Assembly (NCBI GenBank): GCA_003133425.1
Contig: PKXI01000344.1
Location: 51,809 to 66,372 of the forward strand
Source of the DNA: Acidobacteriaceae bacterium
GTDB taxonomy: Bacteria > Acidobacteriota > Terriglobia > Terriglobales > Acidobacteriaceae
Length of the DNA: 14,564 bases
Direction of reading: 5' to 3'
This document shows, piece by piece, positions 7,909 to 14,564 of the stretch (position 1 is the first letter of the stretch; each line of letters begins with the position of its first letter). The notes under the pieces are model-generated. The model made no database searches. It was given only the letters and a program-made list of their open reading frames with translations, and was not told the origin of the DNA. The position numbers were made by a program, and so were the translations under genes.

Positions 7909-9945
7909 TCATCTCAGCTCAATGAGTTCGTATTCGTCTAACGCGGCAAGCTCGAATCGGGCGTACCCCGTGCCGTTTGCGACAGCCATTGTTTCGCCGG
8001 ACCTTACTGCATGGGCTGAACGGAAGCTTCCTTTTACACCGATGCGGATGCCGGTCATGCGAATGGGATCGAAGTACGCAGTATCGGAATGTCCAGAGAG
8101 ATTAACCAGGTGCAGCAGATGCCGATCGTTCTGGCGCATCAGCGTGATCTCGACGAGGGGATGCGCGTTGGTCGTGAGTTGGCGTCCACCGGGAAGCATG
8201 CTGTCGATCAGATCGCTCATAAGCTTTGAGTGCGCCTCAGAGCTGTGCCTGTAATAGAGGCCACCGAGATCCCAGGGCAGCCACGCGACCCGTCCGCTTC
8301 CGATGCTCTTCATCACCAGACCCGGATCACTGGTATCTTTCCAGTCGATATGCACGAATTCCGGTGGGCCATACATCGAAGGCGGGATGAACGTGATGGC
8401 ACTGTCGGCCTCTGCCTTCACCTGCAGATAATCTCCGTACATGAAGACGACATCCGTATCTTTCAGCGATGGGAACAGTGCTTTGTTGCGAATGCGAAAG
8501 TAGGCGCCGTCCGGGTCTTTCCATAACTTCACCGTCGCCGCAACTTCAAACTCCGGTGCGGCAGCGCTGGCGATGATGAGCCGTCCCCCGCCTTGCAAAT
8601 ATTCTTCGAGAGCCTTTGGCGTTTGCCCCGGCGAAATCACAAGATCCGCGTCACGTTTCCCTAGCCAGTCAAGATTCTCGACCGCTGCGAACGGAATGTG
8701 CAGTTCGGTCAGCAAGCGGAAGAAGCCTCGATACGAATCCTGTGCAATGCGGAAACCAACGCCACCGCCTCTTGGAGCCAGCACCAAGACGCGCGCTTCG
8801 CTCGTTTGTAAGGCAAAGTACTGTTCGTGTTCTTTGAGCCATGCGTAAGCTGGAATCGCAACGTCGATCGCGGCCCTGTCCTGTTGCTCGGCGAGAGTTC
8901 CGTGCACGTTAAATGCGGCCGCTCCACCGTTGGCAACGTCCTGCCAGATGCGCGTTCGAATCTCCGCCTGCGGCACCGTCGCAAATCTCCACGGGTAGTC
9001 GATAAACGACATTCCCTGGCAGACTACGCCCTTGTCCGGGTAGCTGTTCTTCCACTGATTGGTGTTGTCGCTGGCCGAGTAAGGCCACAGCGGCAATGGG
9101 CGCCGGACCGCCGTGTTCGCTTCACCGTAAGCAATATCTGAAATCTCCGGCGCCATGCCGAGCACCGCGCAGCCTGGGCGCTTGCTCTTTACTAGCGCGC
9201 GGATGGCAACGGAAACAGTCACACCGGCGTCGTGCAGAAAAACGTGATAGTCGTCGTCGGGGACATCGGGCACATCGCGGCCGAAGCGCGCGCGATACAG
9301 ACGCTCGCAATTGTCGCAGTGGCAGAGTCCGAGCGGATTCCCGCTGTAATCCGCAGCAGGATTGCTGAAGGCGTTGAAGAAGCAGCCGTCGACATCGTAT
9401 CGATTCAGAGCCTCGCCGAGAATTTCGAGCGACTTCTGCTTGTACCATCCACCGTTGATGCAGGCCTGGTAAAGGCCGTTGTAGATTGCCGGCTGACCGT
9501 CCGACCGCTTGAAAAACCATTCCGGATGGGCATCGTAAACGTCCTTGTGCGCCTTGCTGAAATCCCAGCGGCTAACCACGCGGATCTTGCGGGCATGCGC
9601 CTCGCGAACCACTTCGCCAAATGTGTCATGCCCCTTCGGCAGGTATGAGCTGACGTATTCAAACTGCACACTGCTCGGATAGTGCGAGGTAATTCCACCC
9701 GCCGACATCATGAGAACATTGGCGTTGAAATTCGCTACGTCCGCGATGAATTGTTTTGGGTTGAGAGCGGCATCGGTTTCGCGAAGATTGGTTTGCAGCC
9801 AGCGAATGGGTTCAGTCATCCACCATCCGGGCCCTGCATTCTGCGACTCCGTCCCAGCGAGAAGCGCGATAGCGGCATGCGTGGATGGAATCGAAACTGA
9901 AATCGCCGTTGCAGCGGAGGCTTGAAGAAAGGTTCTGCGGTTCAT
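7909..9945 (-). CDS. Tat-exported glycoside-hydrolase-like protein (TIM barrel plus beta-galactosidase trimerisation-like domain)
   Basis: A 678-aa protein with a twin-arginine signal (NRRTFLQ, residues 2-8, then a hydrophobic run to about 25), so it is probably exported folded. Residues about 45-380 look like a TIM barrel of the hypothetical glycoside hydrolase (GHL6-like) or alpha-L-fucosidase-like group. Examples are WMTEPIRWLQTNLRETDA at the start, RKIRVVSRWDFSKAH (119-133), YDVDGCFFNAF (183-193) and the metal- or disulfide-type cluster CHCDNC (208-213). Residues about 385-500 resemble the Rossmann-like trimerisation domain of GH42-type enzymes (ARVLVLAP; LVISPGQTPKALEEYLQGGGRLIIAS). A C-terminal beta domain follows. 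The likely role is cleavage of an oligosaccharide outside the cytoplasm, but the substrate is unknown. Many related barrels have Asp after DGxFF where Asn191 stands here. The start ATG at 9945 is preceded by AGGGGAAGAG. It is the only large gene in its unit and converges on the YncE-like gene. Confidence 0.75.
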   Translation of the reverse strand: MNRRTFLQASAATAISVSIPSTHAAIALLAGTESQNAGPGWWMTEPIRWLQTNLRETDAALNPKQFIADVANFNANVLMMSAGGITSHYPSSVQFEYVSSYLPKGHDTFGEVVREAHARKIRVVSRWDFSKAHKDVYDAHPEWFFKRSDGQPAIYNGLYQACINGGWYKQKSLEILGEALNRYDVDGCFFNAFSNPAADYSGNPLGLCHCDNCERLYRARFGRDVPDVPDDDYHVFLHDAGVTVSVAIRALVKSKRPGCAVLGMAPEISDIAYGEANTAVRRPLPLWPYSASDNTNQWKNSYPDKGVVCQGMSFIDYPWRFATVPQAEIRTRIWQDVANGGAAAFNVHGTLAEQQDRAAIDVAIPAYAWLKEHEQYFALQTSEARVLVLAPRGGGVGFRIAQDSYRGFFRLLTELHIPFAAVENLDWLGKRDADLVISPGQTPKALEEYLQGGGRLIIASAAAPEFEVAATVKLWKDPDGAYFRIRNKALFPSLKDTDVVFMYGDYLQVKAEADSAITFIPPSMYGPPEFVHIDWKDTSDPGLVMKSIGSGRVAWLPWDLGGLYYRHSSEAHSKLMSDLIDSMLPGGRQLTTNAHPLVEITLMRQNDRHLLHLVNLSGHSDTAYFDPIRMTGIRIGVKGSFRSAHAVRSGETMAVANGTGYARFELAALDEYELIELR

Positions 9946-10032
9946 GCGCGTCTCTTCCCCTTACATGGGGAAGCTTACGGCATTTCCAGGATCGCTATAC
10001 TCTTTTTTGAATTTGTACAGAATGGCCGCGCT

Positions 10033-10509
10033 TTACTCTGCTTCCTTGACCGCATCGAAAGCATCCTTGGCGGGGTCCAGCACCGGGAACCCCTCGCTTG
10101 CGGCCGCTTCAAGCAACTTTGCAGAAGCCGACACAAACATGATCTCGGTGCCCTGAAACATATCGCGCGCCGCAAGCGCAGCACCCAGTTGCAGGGCGTC
10201 GGTCCAGCGCAGCCTGGTGCGATCCAGAAGCTCGCGCGCAGCTTCAAGCACCGCCGGATTCAGCGGCTGCTGCACCATCCGCGCCGATTCCGTGCGCAGA
10301 ACCGCGAGCGCCGACGTAGCATCTTCCGGAGCGATATCGCCGGCCCGCTCGCGGCGCCGAAGGGCGGCATAAACCTCCAACGGAGTCGAGGCAGAAATCA
10401 GCTTGCGATTATCTTCCGTCGCTTCCATCATGCCGATCAGCGCATCCGTTCCCGGCTCCTGGACAAACAGCTTGATGAAAGCCGTGGCTTCAAGAAAATA
10501 GAAGCTCAC
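10033..10509 (-). CDS. PIN-domain protein, VapC-like toxin with altered active site
   Basis: A 158-aa PIN domain, the fold of VapC ribonucleases that cut RNA with acidic residues and Mg2+. MSFYFLEATAFIKLF (1-15) matches the first PIN strand, but the usual Asp is Glu7. Glu45 (STPLEVYAALRR) and Asp104 (LRWTDALQLGAAL) are in place. The fourth acidic position, normally Asp in FVSADxxL, is Ser129 in FVSASAKLL. The core is therefore three-acid and conservatively changed, so activity may be weak, altered or lost. Translation starts with GTG at 10509-10507, overlapping the stop of the upstream gene as GTGA; this fixes the start. The order, partner gene then PIN gene with overlap, is the usual order for antitoxin and toxin genes. 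The alternative reading is a PIN nuclease with a housekeeping RNA role. I am sure of the fold and less sure of toxicity. Confidence 0.85.
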   Translation of the reverse strand: MSFYFLEATAFIKLFVQEPGTDALIGMMEATEDNRKLISASTPLEVYAALRRRERAGDIAPEDATSALAVLRTESARMVQQPLNPAVLEAARELLDRTRLRWTDALQLGAALAARDMFQGTEIMFVSASAKLLEAAASEGFPVLDPAKDAFDAVKEAE

Positions 10510-11225
10510 AGGTCACCCCGTTCTTGTTCCATGGTTTCGGTGAGAGGCTCACCATGGATGGCAACGGGATGGAAGCGCTGTGCTTCCTCGGGAATGCCGG
10601 CTTCTGCACGATTCAGGCGAATGGTCGTGGTGGGGTAAGCCGGTGTCTTGGGATTGGCTATCTTGCTGGTCATCACCACGCCGCGCTGAATGGCCTCAGC
10701 GAGCACCATCTGGCGTGTTTCGGGGTGCTGGTTCCAGCGGTAGGTTTTGCGCGGCAGAAACGAATCGCGAAACCACTTGAGCGCAATGAAAGCGTGACCG
10801 CCGCGCTCGGCCTCGGCCAGCGCCGCGCACAACTCCTTCACGCGCGCATCCATATCGGCGGGAAGCACTGCCTCCTGAGTGTCGTCTTCTTCCTCAGGAA
10901 CGTGGACGGCAAACGTCCGCGGCGAACGCGCTGCGCGAGGAGAAGGTTCGCTGTCCTCAGTGCGCTCAAAGTAGATGCGCACCTCGTCATCTTCCGGCGA
11001 CCAGGTATCCGCAGAGGCATTGCGCCGTTTGCTGCGCCCGCTCTCGCTGCACAACTCAACAATGGCCTGATATCCCGGAGGCGCAAGAAAGCGCAGCGCT
11101 CGCACCAGGCCCGGGTCTTGCGAAAATGCAAGTTCGTTCAATGCTTCTTCAATAATCTCTTCCGCAGCGGGAATGCTCAAGTTGGCGCCATCTATGCTGC
11201 TGGCTGCAGCTTTCGTCGATTTCAT
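10506..11225 (-). CDS. Uncharacterised acidic protein coupled to the PIN gene, possible non-canonical antitoxin
   Basis: I do not recognise this 239-aa protein. It shows no AbrB, RHH, Phd or other familiar antitoxin motif and is about three times longer than a usual VapB. Residues 15-60 are probably helical (SIPAAEEIIEEALNELAF). A short basic patch SGRSKRRN (62-69) and an acidic, Pro/Ser-rich linker (73-127, with EEEDD at 111-115) follow. Residues 128-206 look like a compact domain, ARVKELCAALAEAERGGHAF then IALKWFRDSFLPRKTYRWNQ, and VLAEAIQRGVVMTSKIANP, ending in TTIRLNR. This helix-helix-strand pattern could be a winged helix that binds DNA or RNA; that is inference. The ATG at 11225 is chosen because GGAGAG lies 5 nt upstream; an earlier in-frame start at 11297 would remove that site. 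The GTGA overlap with the PIN gene makes a functional pair likely: a PIN neutraliser, a targeting subunit, or an autorepressor. Confidence 0.7.
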   Translation of the reverse strand: MKSTKAAASSIDGANLSIPAAEEIIEEALNELAFSQDPGLVRALRFLAPPGYQAIVELCSESGRSKRRNASADTWSPEDDEVRIYFERTEDSEPSPRAARSPRTFAVHVPEEEDDTQEAVLPADMDARVKELCAALAEAERGGHAFIALKWFRDSFLPRKTYRWNQHPETRQMVLAEAIQRGVVMTSKIANPKTPAYPTTTIRLNRAEAGIPEEAQRFHPVAIHGEPLTETMEQERGDL

Positions 11226-11779
11226 CTCTTCTCTCCGTATGTGCGTCTCCCGCCCCAGAAGCTGGCGGCTGCTCCGTCCTGCCGTTTGGCGGCCCAAAGA
11301 ATTGGAGTTGTGTCGCGCCCCAGTGCGCGAAAGACAACAGTCTACCTTCTAAACCTGTAACAATTGCGTTCGACCAGCGCTGTTCAGTCCACCGTAGTGC
11401 TGCTCACGCCCGCCCTCGCTTGGGTGAGTCTTTATGCGTGTGACGACTGGTTCCGCGGACTTATGCCAATATCCGACCAGTAAATGAGCCCATGGCATTT
11501 CTCGAAATCAATGTGGGACGGTACTGATTCTGCATAAGGCCTTTACGTAACAGAAGCCATTTTTCAGCTTTCTTTTCTACTTCACATAGGTTCGAGAAAT
11601 ACTTTAGGGCCTGTTAAAACTGCCGGGCCCTCATTAAAGTTCAAAGCTATACATGGGACAGTGTACCCGAATTCTCCTCCGAGCGCACTGCAAAATCATA
11701 TAGTTATGCGCCTCCAGCTCCGGTCCCAGCAAAAAGTCGCGGCCGCCCCGCATACACCTGCGACGCCAGAGTTCGTACA
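11226..11779. other. Gene-free, A+T-richer intergenic region
   Basis: This 554-nt stretch separates the divergent PIN-pair unit and the 867-aa gene, and should contain both promoters. Only weak signals are seen: TATAGT at 11699-11704 is a fair -10 for the rightward gene without a good -35. From about 11440 to 11710 the composition looks richer in A+T than the flanking genes. That part holds a stop-to-stop frame on the minus strand (11461-11613, 50 codons, no good start) and a bulged hairpin (11601-11640). Two similar motifs, TGGGACGGTAC (near 11514) and TGGGACAGTGTACCC (near 11654), are also present. Together these suggest debris of a transferred element, but I find no transposase. Confidence 0.45.
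11601..11640. repeat. Bulged hairpin in the intergenic region
   Basis: ACTTTAGGGCC (11601-11611) can pair with GGCCC (11626-11630) plus TAAAGT (11635-11640), leaving a 4-nt TCAT bulge on the right arm and a 14-nt loop. All 11 pairs are Watson-Crick. There is no U-run, so it is not a normal terminator. It may be part of a mobile-element end or a structured leader. Confidence 0.4.
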
Positions 11780-14383
11780 ATGGAAGTTATGCGCCGTTGT
11801 TTGCTGTTCCTGTTGCTCGGCTGCCTGGCTTCAACCGGACCGCACGCCCTGGCCCAGGCATTCGACCTCGCCGGACCCAAGGTCGATGTGCACGTCAAGC
11901 GCGGCGATCTCACCCTGCCGATCTCAGAGACCCCCAACCTGCTGCCGGGAGACCGGCTATGGATTCATCCCGACCTGCCTGAAAGCCAGTCTACGCACTT
12001 TGTGCTGGTGGTCGCCTTTCTCCGCGGAGCTACCAATCCGCCCCCGCCGGGGTGGTTTACCCGCGTCGAGACCTGGACCCGCGAAGCGCGTGAAGAAGGT
12101 GTGTTTATCACCGTTCCATCTGAAGCGCAGCAGGCCCTGATGTTTCTTGCTCCGGAGACCGGCGGCGACTTCAACACCCTGCGAAAAGCCGTGCATGACC
12201 GGCCCGGCACCTTCATCCGTGCCGCCCAGGACCTGCAGGCTGCAAGTCGGGACAGGATGAGGGTGGAATCCTTCCTGGCGCAGGTGAAGGTTACATCCCA
12301 GTCCGACCCCAAGTCGCTCAAAGAACACGCCGAAATGGCCGCTCGCAGCCTGGTTATCAAGATCAACCAGGATTGTTTTGAAAAGCCCCCCGAGCAGCAG
12401 GTATCCTGCCTGTCGCTGAATTCGGCGGGGATGGTGCTGGATGACTCCAACGCGCAATCGCTGGTGGCACAACTGACCAGCGGCAGCACAACGGACCTGA
12501 TGAACCAGATTAGTTATTCGAGCATGGCCGGAGGGGGCGCCTACAGCCCTTATATTGGCGCCATCGTGGACACCGCGAAGATCCTCTCCTCGCTGCATAC
12601 GGCGCATTTTCAGTATATTCCCGCCCTGGCGCTGCCGTCGGACGACACGCTCAACCTGCGGCTGAACATGCCGCCTTCATTCCGGAATCCCAAATCGGTG
12701 GTGGTGGTCGGTCTGCCGCCTCTCGGTCCGGCCAAACCGGAGCCTCTTCACCCTGTCGTTCCTGCGGATAGCTTTTGCGCTCAGAAGCCCGGCCTGGTGC
12801 TGCCCGCCGAAGGAGCGCCGATGGTTTTCGCCTCCCAGTTGGCTCACGATCTCACCTTGCACATCGAAGCCAGGACCGGCTCAAAAGGCTCGCCTGCAAC
12901 CGGTCCTATCGATCTGCCAGTGATCGCCGACCCCTCCAAAGGCGGCCTCGTCCTCAAGCAGCCCGCCCCTCCGCTCCCCCCCGGCGAGCTGATCGGCGTC
13001 ATCCGCGGCAAGTGGGGCTTTGACAACTGGAATGGCCCGCAGTTCCACCTGCTTTCCTCCCAGCCGGGCGGTTGGACCCTGACCGCAGCCGACCAGTCCG
13101 CGCTCGTAGTAGGCCGCGAAGACACCCTGCATTTTGAAGGACAAAACACGCTCTGTGTCGACAAAGTCGAAGCACAGGCCGGAAACGGAATCCCGAAGAA
13201 GCTGAACTGGAAGTCTCCAAAGCCGGAGGCGCTGGATGTGTCAGTCCCCATGAAGGAGGCCGCTCCAGGGCCGGTTACCGTGTCCATCTACCAATTTGGT
13301 GTCGAGAAACCGGAAGCAATCGCCATGACCGCCTTTGCCGACGCGGCCTCGCTGGATCGCCTGACGCTGAGCACCGGCGACCCGGTAGCGCTGCTGAAAG
13401 GCACCCGGCTGGACGAAGTGGCGAAGGCCGACCTGGATGGCATTCCGCTCACGCCGTCCACTCTCAGCCGGGTTGAAGACCACGACCAGCTCATCATGAA
13501 AGCCGCCGCTTCCACCGCCCGCCTCGAGCCTGGAAAGCAATACCTTGCGCGCGTGGAGTTGAAAGACGGCCGCCTGCTCAAAGCGCCCGTCACAGTAGAA
13601 CCGCCGCGACCGCAGGTTGCCTTGCTCAGCAAGGGCACTCAGGGAGACGCCTCCGTCGCGCCTTCCCCCGTTCAACTGGGTAGCCCGGACGACTTGCCGC
13701 TCGAGGGACGCCTGGTCTTCTTTCTCAAGTCCACCGTGCCGGTTAAGTTTCCCCGTAATCAGAAGGTAGAGCTGGCCGCGGACGACGGCAGCTTCAATAC
13801 TGTGCTGTCTCTGGCCGACGGCAGCCTGATGTTGGAGGACGCAAAGACTGCAATGGGCACCGTCGAGCCATTGACGCGCTTCGGAGCCTCCGCCTTCGGG
13901 CCGGTCCGCGTACGCGTCTCCGCGGCGAACGGGGCAACCAGCGACTGGCTGCCCCTGGGAACATTGGTTCGGCTCCCCGGCTTCAAGGAGTTGCGCTGTC
14001 CGCGCGCCGTGGCCAAACCCTGCACGCTGACCGGGAGCAACCTGTTTCTGGCCGCCTCAATCTCTGCCACCACGGAATTCGAGAACTCCACTGAGGTTCC
14101 GGCGGATTTTACCGGAACCCAGCTGACTGTGCCCCACCCGGCCAACGGGATGCTCTATCTGAAGCTGCGCGATGATCCGGCTACGGTGCAGACACTCACG
14201 CTGCCGGTAACGCCTGCCAGCGCGGCAGATTCGAAGGCAGCAACGGCGCAGGCTCAGCCGGCTGCCATTCCTCCGGCCACGCCGCCTGCTGCAACTCCGG
14301 CCACAACCGAACCAGCAAATCCGCCGCCCGCCCAGGACTCAGCGCCCGCACCATCGAAGGATGCATCGCCCAGCAAGCTCTGA
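11780..14383 (+). CDS. Large secreted protein of unknown function with Pro/Ala-rich tail
   Basis: I do not recognise this 867-aa protein. Residues 1-26 form a signal peptide with a peptidase I site after HALA (22-25). LLGC (12-15) also fits a lipobox, so a lipoprotein is possible. A conserved-looking region follows: KVDVHVKRGDLTLP (34-47), LLPGDRLWIHPDLP (54-67) and THFVLVVAFLRG (72-83). Next is a helical segment (about 130-245) with Cys199 and Cys210, then AGGGAYSPYIGAIVDTAKILSSLHTAHFQYI (250-280). From about 285 to 800 the protein is mostly short beta strands and loops, like stacked Ig- or IPT-type modules, though I cannot define their borders. A later cysteine pair lies in LRCPRAVAKPCTLTG. 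The last 55 residues are Pro/Ala/Thr-rich and probably unfolded. No catalytic motif or extra membrane span is visible. A surface or periplasmic structural or binding role is a guess. The start could also be the ATG at 11789 (MRRCLLF), a better signal-peptide N-region; no ribosome site decides it. Confidence 0.8.
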   Translation: MEVMRRCLLFLLLGCLASTGPHALAQAFDLAGPKVDVHVKRGDLTLPISETPNLLPGDRLWIHPDLPESQSTHFVLVVAFLRGATNPPPPGWFTRVETWTREAREEGVFITVPSEAQQALMFLAPETGGDFNTLRKAVHDRPGTFIRAAQDLQAASRDRMRVESFLAQVKVTSQSDPKSLKEHAEMAARSLVIKINQDCFEKPPEQQVSCLSLNSAGMVLDDSNAQSLVAQLTSGSTTDLMNQISYSSMAGGGAYSPYIGAIVDTAKILSSLHTAHFQYIPALALPSDDTLNLRLNMPPSFRNPKSVVVVGLPPLGPAKPEPLHPVVPADSFCAQKPGLVLPAEGAPMVFASQLAHDLTLHIEARTGSKGSPATGPIDLPVIADPSKGGLVLKQPAPPLPPGELIGVIRGKWGFDNWNGPQFHLLSSQPGGWTLTAADQSALVVGREDTLHFEGQNTLCVDKVEAQAGNGIPKKLNWKSPKPEALDVSVPMKEAAPGPVTVSIYQFGVEKPEAIAMTAFADAASLDRLTLSTGDPVALLKGTRLDEVAKADLDGIPLTPSTLSRVEDHDQLIMKAAASTARLEPGKQYLARVELKDGRLLKAPVTVEPPRPQVALLSKGTQGDASVAPSPVQLGSPDDLPLEGRLVFFLKSTVPVKFPRNQKVELAADDGSFNTVLSLADGSLMLEDAKTAMGTVEPLTRFGASAFGPVRVRVSAANGATSDWLPLGTLVRLPGFKELRCPRAVAKPCTLTGSNLFLAASISATTEFENSTEVPADFTGTQLTVPHPANGMLYLKLRDDPATVQTLTLPVTPASAADSKAATAQAQPAAIPPATPPAATPATTEPANPPPAQDSAPAPSKDASPSKL

Positions 14384-14429
14384 ATCGGCCCGGCTGAACA
14401 GCCTGCGGAAAAACTCGAACCGGAGGGAG

Positions 14430-14449
14430 GCGGGGGTTTCAACCCCCGC
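14430..14449. repeat. Palindromic repeat unit 1 (GGGTTTCAACCC type)
   Basis: A near-perfect hairpin: GCGGGGGT and ACCCCCGC arms of 8 bp around TTCA (9 bp if the loop is reduced to 2 nt). It lies 46 nt after the stop of the 867-aa gene. There is no U-run, so termination is possible but not typical. The sequence type resembles short dispersed palindromes I associate with acidobacterial genomes. Confidence 0.6.
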
Positions 14450-14471
14450 ATAAAGCCTGCAGAATCAGCGC

Positions 14472-14483
14472 GGGCTTTAGCCC
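14472..14483. repeat. Palindromic repeat unit 2 (GGGCTTTAGCCC type)
   Basis: GGGCT and AGCCC pair over 5 bp around TT. It follows unit 1 by 22 nt, and the pair forms a compound element (units of GGGTTTCAACCC and GGGCTTTAGCCC in tandem). Confidence 0.5.
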
Positions 14484-14528
14484 CGGAAGGATGCTTCTCG
14501 TGGGTTCTAATCAAATCCAGGCGGGTGC

Positions 14529-14564
14529 CCCATCCTTTCCGCGTTCTTTGCGCAAAGGGTGGGA
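14529..14564. repeat. Palindromic repeat unit 3, at the window edge
   Basis: CCCATCCTTT (14529-14538) pairs with AAAGGGTGGG (14554-14563) over 10 bp with one T-G wobble, and CGC/GCG (14540-14542 with 14550-14552) extends the stem inward. The flanking GGTGCCCCATCC text looks like a dispersed repeat family. The element may continue past the window. Confidence 0.5.

Noticed and set aside
11661..12140. Rightward 159-codon frame at the start of the 867-aa gene
   Set aside because: It overlaps the signal-peptide-bearing long gene in another frame and has Pro/Arg/Ser-rich shadow composition.

Overview
This is GC-rich bacterial chromosome. I infer an acidobacterium, probably class Terriglobia. The reasons are the gene mix (a secreted YncE-like beta-propeller, a Tat-exported glycoside-hydrolase-like protein, a very large lineage-restricted secreted protein) and the palindromic GGGTTTCAACCC / GGGCTTTAGCCC / GGTGCCCCATCC repeats at the right edge. 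That placement rests on recalled resemblance; no search was run.

Layout. Bases 1-410 hold the 5' part of a leftward CocE/NonD-type secreted hydrolase, cut by the window edge. It diverges from a rightward seven-gene aromatic amino acid cluster: trpC, trpF, trpB, trpA, an AroQ chorismate mutase, a type I-beta DAHP synthase and tyrA (549-6533). Two junctions in this cluster are 4-nt ATGA overlaps (trpC/trpF and aroQ/aroF), and the other gaps are 12 to 110 nt. DAHP synthase feeds carbon into the shikimate pathway. TrpC, F, B and A perform the last steps to tryptophan. Chorismate mutase and TyrA open the tyrosine branch. trpE, trpG and trpD are not here, so the tryptophan pathway is split between loci.

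A 240-nt gap with a perfect 11-bp inverted repeat leads into a YncE-like secreted protein (6774-7808). A strong bidirectional terminator (7861-7901) separates it from a convergent, leftward, Tat-exported glycoside-hydrolase-like protein (7909-9945). Upstream of that on the same strand is a two-gene unit: a 239-aa protein of unknown type (10506-11225) coupled by a GTGA overlap to a PIN-domain protein (10033-10509). This has the layout of a VapBC-like toxin-antitoxin pair, but the partner does not look like any usual antitoxin and the PIN active site is altered.

Bases 11226-11779 carry no convincing gene. They look richer in A+T than their surroundings and hold a bulged hairpin and a short decayed-looking reading frame. 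An 867-aa secreted protein of unknown function with a Pro/Ala-rich tail follows (11780-14383). The last 180 nt are a cluster of three palindromes resembling dispersed genomic repeats.

The best candidates for something undescribed are the PIN/239-aa pair, the 867-aa secreted protein, the inverted repeat ahead of the YncE-like gene, and the unfused but overlapping chorismate mutase/DAHP synthase pair. I see no phage genes, intact insertion sequence, CRISPR array, tRNA or rRNA.
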